Assembly: GCA_024336345.1 (NCBI GenBank)
Contig: JANFOG010000001.1
Span: forward strand, 868,001-932,000
Length of the DNA: 64,000 nt
Direction of reading: 5' to 3'
Origin: Mariannaea sp. PMI_226
Lineage: Eukaryota; Ascomycota; Sordariomycetes; Hypocreales; Nectriaceae
Shown: positions 44,120 through 52,200 of the stretch, in pieces
Layout of the letters: each line of letters opens with the position of its first letter
Numbering within the stretch: the stretch's first letter is position 1
Notes under the pieces: generated by a model
What the model was told of the DNA's origin: nothing
What the model saw: the letters and a program-made list of their open reading frames with translations, nothing else
Databases searched by the model: none
Position numbers and translations under genes: made by a program

Positions 44120-45002
44120 TATTGACGGTGTGGCACTGCGTTGCATCAAAAGGTCAAAGGTGAAAGGGGCTGCCAAGAGGTGTCCGACGTCCCGGGGACG
44201 AAACACAGTCATGCTGGGAACATTTCGTCTCAACTTCCCGGCTAGATTCAATGCGCATCGCGCCGCGGCCGCGAGTTAGGCCTACCCTACCCCATGCGAT
44301 TTATACCATGTACTTCGTATGGAACAGTGATACTCGCTCTAGTTGTAAAACTTGATGATTATCTTGGACCCTGGCTAATGGTTTTGTTCGCTCGTTCGGC
44401 GCTGTTTTGGGGGTGGACTATCATACATATTCATTCTGTGATGCAACCTTCCATCCGATGTGTCTCCAGGGATCCCAGATGAACTCCAATACCCCATGAG
44501 TCAGATGCGAAACAGCATTGCCGGTCAGATCGATCACAGTTCCCAGTTCTAACCCCCTTCCCCCCCTGCCTCTTCTGTTCCCGTTCTTCTAAATACGTAG
44601 TTCCCAATAATCAACAGCAAAGATATCCTGTCGGGGCATTTGGCTTGATGAAACGCGACTTTAGGCTCTTGCTGCATGTTCCGCTTTCACAACCCTATTT
44701 GGTATCAATAGTACCTTCACAGAGTTATAAGCGCGGAGATGGTGATAAGAACCATTCATGTGCTCTGGGGGGCACTCTAGAAAACATGTTATTCGTTGAT
44801 ATGGTTTGATCGCCTCGCTGCTTCAAGCCATGAACCATTTAGCGCGCTCTGACGCAGCCAATGTAGTAGATCTGATGCAACCTTCAGCCGTCATGCAAGT
44901 TGGCCAGCGAATAGCTGGGTGAGATGAAGGCACGCATGAGCAGGATAGTCGGGTTTGTTGTGATGGCCATGGGTCCCAACAATTGAAACTCCAGGGGCAC
45001 GC

Positions 45003-45879
45003 TCATTTCCAATACAAATCCTCTGCAACTTTGGCTCTCATCACTGAACGGATGAAATCTCTCATGCTCTCCGATTCCTGGTTATCGCCCGCCATGGCGG
45101 TGTCTACGCCAGTCTGTTCGTGCTGGCAGCATACTCTTTGTCCCAGCGCAAGGACCTTGGTCCATTCATCTGCCGTGAATGAGCCCTCACTCTCGGACAA
45201 CAGTAGCTCATCCTGCGAGGTGAAGCCGAGAACGTGCACAGACTTTGCACGATCTGAGTCAACTGCAGTTGGGTCAACAATGAAGTCCTTGCCGTCTTGT
45301 GGAATGGCAATGAGAGTAGCAGAGGCAATGGCCTTGAGAGGGATGGCAGCAGTCAAAAGACCTAAAATGGCAGAGTGCAGCAACGCAGGAATAATGGGGA
45401 GATTCTGTTTCCGAGTGTCAGCATCCTTTGAGGTAGAAAGAATGATCGAGAGGGGTGTCTTACAAGCTGAGCTTGCATGAGCTTGGTGTTGACGTATGCG
45501 TTTTCTGGAGTCTCAATCACTTGAAGGGTGATTTGGATAACACATCTGGGGTAGTTGCGGACAGGGATCAGCTGCCGCAGGGCGGCTTGTAGAACTGACT
45601 CGAGTTGTCTCTCTCTCGTTCCTTTGAAGCAAATGAATGTTAGAAAGCACTTCGAGACCATAGAAGGTTCTGTGATTGTTGTATCTCACCTCCAACTCCG
45701 GCAGCGGGCCGCACAATGACATCAACAACTGCCTCAAAGGCATTCTCATCTCGCCGCTGCGCCTCGACTGGACCGTTGACGGCTGCAATTACCGAGTAAC
45801 CGGCATAGGAGAAAGTAGCAGAGCCATCTGCCTTGGGAAGATGAGACAGCTCAGCAGCTGGCTGTGTGGATGAGGACAT
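45003..45879 (-). CDS. RRP46: Exosome complex subunit RRP46 (RNase PH-like)
   Basis: Rrp46 is one of six RNase PH-like ring subunits of the RNA exosome, catalytically inert in fungi. Three exons, 45690-45879, 45464-45621 and 45003-45404, give 249 aa. The introns (68 and 59 nt) join GVGG to TRERQLESVL and LMQAQL to NLPIIPALLHSA, and phases agree. Domain signs: the N-terminal strand pair (GSATFSYAGYSVIAAVNGPV, EAQRRDENAFEAVVDVIVRP), the LIPVRNYPRCVIQITLQVIE motif, then ALLHSAILGLLTAAIPLKAI and FIVDPTAVD. The start MSSSTQPAAELSHLPKADGS fits the family. It is divergent from the PTPA gene, 451 bp between starts. Confidence 0.93.
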
Positions 45880-46330
45880 TTTAGCGGAATGGGCAAGACC
45901 GGACGTTCTTTCAAGAGATGTGAAATTGTGAGGCTGATGAAAATTTAAAGATCGACGGATTTTGGAGGCGCTACGTACACTTACCTTACTCTGCGCAGGT
46001 TAGGTACATAGGACGCCATGTTTCCAATGGAACCTCCCAAGACGCCCTGCCAATGGATGATAGCCCCGCACTACCCGGTACGATAGGGCTCGCGTTGCCT
46101 GGAAGTCCCCTAAAGTTTAGAGGTAAAGTGGCAATTAGCGGCGCGTTCCAGTTGGCATTCTGCATTCTGGCGCGGGGTTCATCACGCCGGCTCAAGCTGG
46201 GTGCTGACTGATCCAAGTGTCGGATTTATTAGTGATGGTGATTCGATTGTTCGTATTGGGAGCCGCTTGTCTGGGAAGCTATCCACAAAGCTTCAACTCT
46301 TACATCATCATATCGCGACCCCTCCAAATC
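45880..46330. promoter_or_regulatory. Divergent promoter region RRP46 / PTPA
   Basis: 451 bases between start codons. A TTACCTTACTC...GGTTAGGTACATAGG cluster lies at about 45980-46012. No gene is seen. Confidence 0.5.
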
Positions 46331-47611
46331 ATGGCTTCCTCCGTTCCTACGCAACCATCCCCCCGACAAGTTGGGGCATCTGCTATCCCCAACTTGAAGG
46401 ATAGAATCCCGAAACTCGAACCCCGTAGGCGAAGAGCTTCACCACCGAACCCCACACCAGTCCCAGAGACACCAGCTCTTCCCTCGCCACCCGATACATC
46501 CAACTGGAGCTTCAAGGTTCCCTCGCGGAGAATATTGTCCAAGAAGGATCACGAGTTATTCTTGGCATCGGAGACATACCAACTTATCACAGCGTGGATA
46601 TTTGGATTGGCAGAGGCTGTTGTCGACGAACCATGTTCAGCAGTTCGAGATGGCGATCTCAACGACAGGGTCAAGACTATGCTAGACATTTTGGGCGAGG
46701 CGGAACAGCTCGTATCCCAATCCCCTCCGAATGAACAGGGTGGTTCTCGGTTTGGAAACAAGGCTTTCCGCGGATTTCTCCAACTTGCTGAAGAACAAAG
46801 CCCAGCCTGGCATCGCCGCCTTGGCGTGGACAATCCCGATGCCCTTGCAGAGGTGTCGACTTATTTCTGCCATTCCTTCGGAAATGGAAATCGCATAGAC
46901 TACGGCTCTGGTCATGAGTTGAACTTCATGATTTGGTTGCTGTGTCTCTACCAGCTCGGGCTGTTGCAAAAACCCGACTTCAAACCTGTTGTCCTTCGAG
47001 TCTTCCCTCGCTATCTCTCCGTTATGCGAGCTGTTCAAATGACCTACTATTTAGAACCTGCTGGATCACATGGCGTTTGGGGACTAGATGACTATCAGTT
47101 CCTCCCATTCCTCTTTGGTGCGAGCCAACTGTTACATCACCCGTTTATCACTCCACGATCTATCCATCAAGAACTCACCTTGGAGGAGTTCGGAAACGAC
47201 TTTATGTATCTGGGCCAGGTTAGTTTCGTGAACAGCACCAAGACGGTGAAGGGTTTGCGGTGGCACAGCCCCATGCTCGACGATATCTCCTCGGCAAAGT
47301 CATGGTCCAAAATTGATGGAGGCATGCGTCGGATGTTTGCCTCAGAAGTCTTGGGCAAGCTGCCCGTCATGCAGCACTTCCTGTTTGGCTCTTTGGTGCC
47401 TGCGGCGGATGGAATGAGCGAGGATGATGCTGCGGCTGAGGCGGAACACGACCTGGAACATGAGTCTTCGGACCCTCATATCGGGCACGCACACAGCGCA
47501 CTGGGTTGGGGTGATTGCTGTGGTATCAAAGTTCCAAGTAGCCTGGCAGCTGCGCAGGAATCGAAGAAAAAGGGCATATCAGACACGTTACGGAGGATTC
47601 CCTTTGATTGA
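46331..47611 (+). CDS. Serine/threonine phosphatase 2A activator (PTPA/RRD, peptidyl-prolyl isomerase)
   Basis: PTPA proteins (yeast Rrd1/Rrd2) reactivate PP2A catalytic subunits and have prolyl isomerase activity. The single exon encodes 426 aa from the ATG at 46331 (MASSVPTQPSP). After a Pro-rich N-terminus, the PTPA fold starts at SFKVPSRRILSKKDHELFLA. Highly conserved motifs follow: FGNKAFRGFL, the YGSGHELNFMIWLLCL helix, VWGLDDYQFLPFLFGASQLL and LPVMQHFLFGSLVPA, and HSALGWGDCCGIKVPSSLAA near the end. Compact length favours the Rrd2-type paralogue over Rrd1, but this is not certain. It marks the right end of the conserved gene block. Confidence 0.95.
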   Translation: MASSVPTQPSPRQVGASAIPNLKDRIPKLEPRRRRASPPNPTPVPETPALPSPPDTSNWSFKVPSRRILSKKDHELFLASETYQLITAWIFGLAEAVVDEPCSAVRDGDLNDRVKTMLDILGEAEQLVSQSPPNEQGGSRFGNKAFRGFLQLAEEQSPAWHRRLGVDNPDALAEVSTYFCHSFGNGNRIDYGSGHELNFMIWLLCLYQLGLLQKPDFKPVVLRVFPRYLSVMRAVQMTYYLEPAGSHGVWGLDDYQFLPFLFGASQLLHHPFITPRSIHQELTLEEFGNDFMYLGQVSFVNSTKTVKGLRWHSPMLDDISSAKSWSKIDGGMRRMFASEVLGKLPVMQHFLFGSLVPAADGMSEDDAAAEAEHDLEHESSDPHIGHAHSALGWGDCCGIKVPSSLAAAQESKKKGISDTLRRIPFD

Positions 47612-47767
47612 GGACTTGATGTATGCCTCCAAAAGTTCTAGAATATTGGGCAAAAGGGTGGATGTGTACTATAAATACAATATGACAACATAAATACAAT
47701 ACAACCCCTATTTATCAAGTTGACTCTGTACATGCTTGGTGAACTTGCGTTCTTGCTTCAAGACTGA

Positions 47768-47823
47768 GCTGGCACCGAGTCTTGTCTTCTCTAACAAACA
47801 ACACTATCAGTTATAGTTATACT
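47768..47823 (+). repeat. Diverged direct repeat, left copy (pairs with 49494-49550)
   Basis: The sequence around CAACACTATCAGTTATAGTT matches CAACACTATGAGTTATAATT at the other side of gene copy 1, with similarity extending left to GCTGGC. I estimate about three in four bases identical over 56. The two copies bracket the family gene at 48632-49237. Confidence 0.6.
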
Positions 47824-48449
47824 TACCTATAGAGAACATGTTGGGTACTATGGCTTATGTTAGTGTTCGTGGGAATAAAGCTCCCTAGACGCATTTGGTA
47901 GATTCCATGATGAAAACATGATTGCAAAGTTGTACAGTGACAGGCCAAAAGTCTGGGTAGGGCATCCGCTTTTACACTAAAACGCGACATCTTTACACCA
48001 CAGTTTCTTAATAAATGCACACGGAAAGAGAATATGAAAATGAAAAATACAAGACCTTTACATCTATAATAATATATTTCTTATGGGCTTTAAGTATTGA
48101 GAAATAGAATAGTAACTCTACTTTAAAGTTAGAGGAATGTGAAATTTGAAATTTATCCCCTATTATAAGCTCGCTCCACCATTAACCACTATAAAGAAAT
48201 TCTTAGCCTCCTATAACTATTATACTTTTTTACTTTAGGATGATAGCTAAACATAAAAAGTTCAAGTAGCCGTAATATATTTTACTTATTTCTCCATATA
48301 ACCCTGTGTTTTTTTCCTTCTATTTAGAATGGCTACAAAGAGAAAGCTATATAAAATGTGTGTGTTATGCCCATTTTTGCTATAAAACTGGGGAGTGTAC
48401 GGATACTTTTGGCCTGTTACTTTTTATCTACAAGGATCTGTACGGAGGT
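47824..48449. other. Gene-free region with AT-rich tract
   Basis: No gene is seen. From about 48020 to 48300 the sequence is very AT-rich with many TA and AA/TT steps, in sharp contrast to the flanks. This is what RIP-mutated repeat remnants look like in ascomycetes, but no parent repeat could be identified. Confidence 0.5.
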
Positions 48450-48631
48450 AGCGTGGACCGCGAGCGTAGTAATCACTTTATCCATTTTCATGAAGGGCGC
48501 ACTACGGTTTTTTGTTGATATAACGATTTTATTGAACCTCTGCCATCTTTAAGCAAGCCGATGTCTTTGTCGCCATCTGTCTGTTCATATTTATCTCCGT
48601 CAAGATGTGTCTATCGACCTCCGTATGTTTA

Positions 48632-49237
48632 TCAATCTCCACGCTTCCTTTTCTTGATCGCTTGGTACAAGTAGTCTATTTCTTGATCCAACTGGTCAAG
48701 CGACTCGTCCTCTTCAAAGAACTTGTCCTTCATAGCCTTAGAGAGTTGAGATATGCTTTTCTCCGTTGTCTGCTGTACGTCGTTGATGTGGCCCTCCAAG
48801 TCTTCGACTCGTTTCTTCAAGGCTTTGTTTTCTTCCTTCAGCGCATAGAGCTCTTCCTTGTGACTGTCTTTGTCGTCTCGGAACCCATCGAGGGCTCGAC
48901 CAAGCCTATCGAGAAATTGTTGAAATGTGTCTGGTCGCTCAGACGTGTCCTCCACTGGCTGCTCTGGTTCGCCTGAATGTTGAGACGAGTCCTGGGCCGA
49001 TGAGCTCTCGTCGGAGTTGGGTTGGCGTGGTTCCATATCATATGCGTTTTGAACTGGTCTGCCATCAACTGGCTGCTCTTGTTGGACAAAGTATATGGCG
49101 CCTATGTTCACTTGTATGCTTGGAAATGTGACGGGCTCTGGCGGCGAATCTGATGATTCCGCGGCCGATGAGCTCTCGACAGGGACGTATCGGTGTGGCT
49201 CTAACCCGTATCGACCTATTTCGTTTTGATCGGCCAT
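48632..49237 (-). CDS. Coiled-coil family copy 1 (short form), unknown function
   Basis: The frame encodes 201 aa from MADQNEIGRYG. Upstream of the ATG is TACAGAAGATGGC, identical to copy 2. The N-terminal 100 residues are Ser/Glu/Pro-rich and acidic (VESSSAAESSDSPPEPV), similar in style to copy 2's N-terminus. Residues about 105-195 form a predicted coiled coil (ELYALKEENKALKKRVEDLE, then ISQLSKAMKDKFFEED), and the protein ends IKKRKRGD, matching the KKRK ends of copies 2 and 3. The central domain of copies 2 and 3 (with WLPN.DGP) is absent. The 3' flank (ATAACGATTTTATTG at about 48522) and about 250 bases of 5' flank are shared with copy 2. I do not recognise a named family. Possible roles such as nuclear coiled-coil factor or element-encoded protein are guesses. 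Confidence 0.65.
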   Translation of the reverse strand: MADQNEIGRYGLEPHRYVPVESSSAAESSDSPPEPVTFPSIQVNIGAIYFVQQEQPVDGRPVQNAYDMEPRQPNSDESSSAQDSSQHSGEPEQPVEDTSERPDTFQQFLDRLGRALDGFRDDKDSHKEELYALKEENKALKKRVEDLEGHINDVQQTTEKSISQLSKAMKDKFFEEDESLDQLDQEIDYLYQAIKKRKRGD

Positions 49238-49510
49238 CTTCTGTAAAATGAGTTAAAATGCAGTGCTACAAAGAGATCGAGATGGGCACCTTGAAAGATC
49301 AAGACAGTTCTGTAAAATGAGTTGAGATGCAGTTTTGCAAAGAGATGAGATGCAGTGTTGTAAAGAGATGAGATGCGCACCTTGAAATATTGAGAGAGTT
49401 GTGCACTCCTACTGCCTCCAGACTAAAGTCTTGTGTTTTAGGATCATGTGCTCCCACTTCTTAAAGACTAAGGCCTTATGTTTTAGGATTATGCGCTCGC
49501 TGGCGTTGAA
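49238..49510 (-). promoter_or_regulatory. Shared 5' flank module of family copy 1, with internal duplication
   Basis: About 70 bases starting TCTGTAAAATGAGTT are duplicated in tandem (about 49239-49308 and 49309-49380). Further out, ACTAAAGTCTTGTGTTTTAG and ACTAAGGCCTTATGTTTTAG repeat, each followed by GGAT(C/T)ATG(T/C)GCTC. The same modules occur upstream of copy 2 at 61968-62185. TTTTACAG just before AAGATGGCC could be a 3' splice site of a leader intron. Confidence 0.6.
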
Positions 49511-49550
49511 TATTGTCTCCTCCAGCAACCAACACTATGAGTTATAATTA
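49494..49550 (+). repeat. Diverged direct repeat, right copy (pairs with 47768-47823)
   Basis: Contains CAACACTATGAGTTATAATT, matching the left copy. It lies between the copy 1 promoter module and the inverted-repeat segment. Confidence 0.6.
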
Positions 49551-49556
49551 TACCAG

Positions 49557-49904
49557 GGGCAACACTCAGCAGCATCCATCTTGAGCGTACCACTCAGGTA
49601 ACAATTGACCGTTTCAAAGTGAAGCAGTACACTTCTTAGGGCTCTACATAATGACCATAATGGATGATGACCGCGGTGATTGTTTTTAGCACACTCTTCG
49701 TATGACTGATAGTTTTCAGAATCATGCTACCTGACCTGGTATGAGAAAGATATCCTCGGGACGTGTGAAATGGATAGAAAGGCTACAATATTCACCCCAA
49801 TGCAGTCATGAAGCCACTCAGTCCGTCTTCTCCTTGTCGTAGCTTCCATTCATCACGTAGAGTCAAGATGGATGGGCATATAAATCACTAAACACGACGA
49901 CCTT
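49557..49904 (+). repeat. Inverted repeat segment A (pairs with 59714-60063)
   Basis: About 348 bases match the reverse complement of 59714-60063. Exact anchors are AACACTCAGCAGCATCCATC (49561-49580 against 60040-60059), CATGCTACCTG, GCCACTCAGTCC and ACGACCTT. In the first 130 bases I estimate about 78% identity; the middle is more diverged. Spacing is preserved, so the match is colinear. Confidence 0.75.
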
Positions 49905-50589
49905 GGGCTTCGTATCTGAAATTCATGTGACGGATATTTAATTCAGATAAAAACTACGCCGGTCCATCGCTCATTAAGCTGAACCGTCTTTCTTCATTTG
50001 TTCAACTGATCCTGTGAATAAGTGCATGAGAAATAAGTGTGTAATCAATCAGCGAAGCAACATTATGGTCATCGCCCTCTTTCGCGGTCTCACCACTTCC
50101 ACTCTCACAACGGGATGCGTAAATGGCCAATAGCCTCGATTTACTATAGGCTAACTATCTAGAATTCAAACCTCGCCAGGAGGATTCATTGTTCTGTTTG
50201 CTGGTACTTGTTTCCTCCAAACCTCCATCCGCCAATTGCAAAAGATCCTCTAGGGTGTGCCGTCGTCCTTGAGTAAGAGGAAGATAAAATAAGAAAACAG
50301 AAGGACACTAATACTCCGCGCTCTGGTCTCATAAACATGCTATTTCGTGATTACCATCATCACAGCGTCCGGAGCCCGTCGCAAAGGTGATTAGGGGATA
50401 GGGCTAAGTCCGTAACGCCGCCGTTGGTCGTGTATTTGGGACAAATGCAAAAACAAAATGTAACCGCCCCTGTTGTACCTTTACAATGACTGAAATAAAA
50501 AAGAGCTCGATTGGCACTTGGCCAATGTAGAAGAATAAAATAGGTGTAAGGAGTCTGGGAACCTCGGTAAGGTATATGTTCCCGATCTA
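49905..50589. other. Gene-free region 3' of the unknown conserved gene
   Basis: 685 bases with no supported gene. Weak similarity to the outer side of the inverted repeat may continue for about 50 bases past 49904. Confidence 0.4.
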
Positions 50590-52200
50590 TCAATGCAAAT
50601 TACGTCGTTGCAGTGGCATAGGACCCGTTTCCTCGGAGTGCTGAGAGTGTGACAAAGGCTGACGCTGTCGGTTGGCAACGTGTATATCGATGAGCATCTC
50701 GACGAGGGCTTCCGCATCTCTGTGAACTGCGGCCAATTCGGCTTTATTGGATCCAACTCCAGCCATGCTGCCGTCGGCTCTAGGCTTCCGGTACGCCGCA
50801 AAAACAATGCCACGGTCGCTCTGCCTCATTCTCGCTGGAGGACTCGAGGCGTCTGACGCAATTGAACTGGTTCTAGAATGCTGGCCTGTGTAGAATGAGC
50901 AAGCAAATCCGCGGGCGAACTCATCAGTTCGCGCTTCCTGGTTTCGATACTCAATCCAGCCCTGGGTGCGAAGAATCTTGGAATGGACGTGGGCAGAGAT
51001 TTGAAATGGAGATTTGACATTGTGCAGACCATACGCGGCGAGCAGACGACCTGTCAATCCTTTGGATGACTTGGTTGAGAATTCAGAACTGATAGAAACA
51101 GCATCCTCTTCTGGACCGGCTGTCGAGAGGACAGACACATCAGGCCAAAGATTGACGACATAGACCAGATCAAAATTATACCTGTTAGCGATCCTTGCAG
51201 CTTCGAAAGCAGCCGCCGCGGCAGGGCGACTGGCGTAAGGTGGTGTGAGGGTAAGCAGAGATTTTTGCTGAGGGGATGCAATTGCTGGGCCTAGCATAGA
51301 TGGAACGGAGGGATAGTTCGATTCAGGTGACAAACGAGTGTCCGCATTAGCTTCAGCAATGTCCTCATCAGTGAGATCGAGAAAGTCATTGAGGTCGGGT
51401 TCACGAAGCGTGGAACTGCTCACAGACGCATCGTCTGCTGATGATTCCAAGCTAGATTGGCTTTCAGGTCTAGTAAACCCGTCCTGAGTTTCAGTTCTCT
51501 GACGCTGACGACGGAACCCTTCATAGACAGCCTGCTTCAGAGCGTCCACAGATGTTGAGTTCAGGAGCTCAAAGTCTAGAGTCGGGGATAAGTCAGGAGA
51601 AGGGCTAGGTGTAGGCAGGGCTGCAGGTGGGAGTCGAGGGAGCTTCTTGTTTTGGAAATATAGATGGGATTGGTGATCATCATCCTCAATGTCAGAAGAG
51701 GGAGGAGTGTCCGATCTCTCAGGCTCGACGTGTGACTGACGTCGAGAGCGTGAGAGCGGACTGGGATTGCTGACATACTCCAATGAATTGGTCGAGGCAG
51801 AGGACCTGATGGAGCCCTCACTGGCGTTAGTGGGAGGCCGTGGGAACTTGAAATCGTAGAAGCCATCGAATGATGGTTGGTTGTCCCGGTGTCTGAGCGA
51901 AGAAACACGAATCGGAGAGTTCTGTAATCGGTATGAGTCGGGAGAGGGAGCGGTACTTTGAGCTCTAAACGATATGGAACGTTGTGGAGAGAGCCCATCG
52001 ACGAGTGAGTGAGAGCGGAGGCCGGGTTGCTTCACAATAAGTTCTTCACGAGCTGACATGCGTGTCGCTTTGGGTCGAATGAAGGAGGGAGAAGGGAACT
52101 GCTGCTCTTTGACAACAGGAGGCTCAACAGATTGAGTTGAGGCCGCTGACCCTTTTCTTTTTGAGAAGAACCTCTCAAGACGATCCAGGCCGTTCGCCAT
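50590..52200 (-). CDS. Conserved-looking ascomycete protein of unknown function, 536 aa
   Basis: The frame runs uninterrupted from the ATG at 52200 (MANGLDRLERFFSKRKGSAA), chosen over an upstream in-frame Met because MANGLDRLERFF looks like a true N-terminus. The first 300 residues are Ser/Pro-rich and probably disordered, with SFDGFYDFKFPRPP, KKLPRLPPA and an acidic DLNDFLDLTDEDIAEAN patch. Residues about 335-520 look folded: AAAAAFEAARIANRYNFDLV, YVVNLWPDV, GLTGRLLAAYGLHNVKSPFQ, ISAHVHSKILRTQGWIEYRN and RGIVFAAYRKP, ending in a helical AELAAVHRDAEALVEMLIDI. The alternating hydrophobic pattern recalls a GAF/PAS-like or signalling alpha-beta domain, but I cannot name it. It is the only gene between family copies 1 and 2 that looks conserved. 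Confidence 0.8.
   Translation of the reverse strand: MANGLDRLERFFSKRKGSAASTQSVEPPVVKEQQFPSPSFIRPKATRMSAREELIVKQPGLRSHSLVDGLSPQRSISFRAQSTAPSPDSYRLQNSPIRVSSLRHRDNQPSFDGFYDFKFPRPPTNASEGSIRSSASTNSLEYVSNPSPLSRSRRQSHVEPERSDTPPSSDIEDDDHQSHLYFQNKKLPRLPPAALPTPSPSPDLSPTLDFELLNSTSVDALKQAVYEGFRRQRQRTETQDGFTRPESQSSLESSADDASVSSSTLREPDLNDFLDLTDEDIAEANADTRLSPESNYPSVPSMLGPAIASPQQKSLLTLTPPYASRPAAAAAFEAARIANRYNFDLVYVVNLWPDVSVLSTAGPEEDAVSISSEFSTKSSKGLTGRLLAAYGLHNVKSPFQISAHVHSKILRTQGWIEYRNQEARTDEFARGFACSFYTGQHSRTSSIASDASSPPARMRQSDRGIVFAAYRKPRADGSMAGVGSNKAELAAVHRDAEALVEMLIDIHVANRQRQPLSHSQHSEETGPMPLQRRNLH

Larger units (their letters stand above)
41072..45002. other. Long intergenic region with simple repeats
   Basis: 3.9 kb between NAD kinase (5' side) and RRP46 (3' side) with no supported gene. 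It contains an AGATGCAG octamer repeat at about 42548-42595, an AAT-rich run at about 42882-42910, an AAAAT run at 44091-44119, C/G homopolymers near 43370, and GTACC-type dyads at 41611-41629 and 43844-43867. Open frames are low-complexity or antisense noise. Confidence 0.5.
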
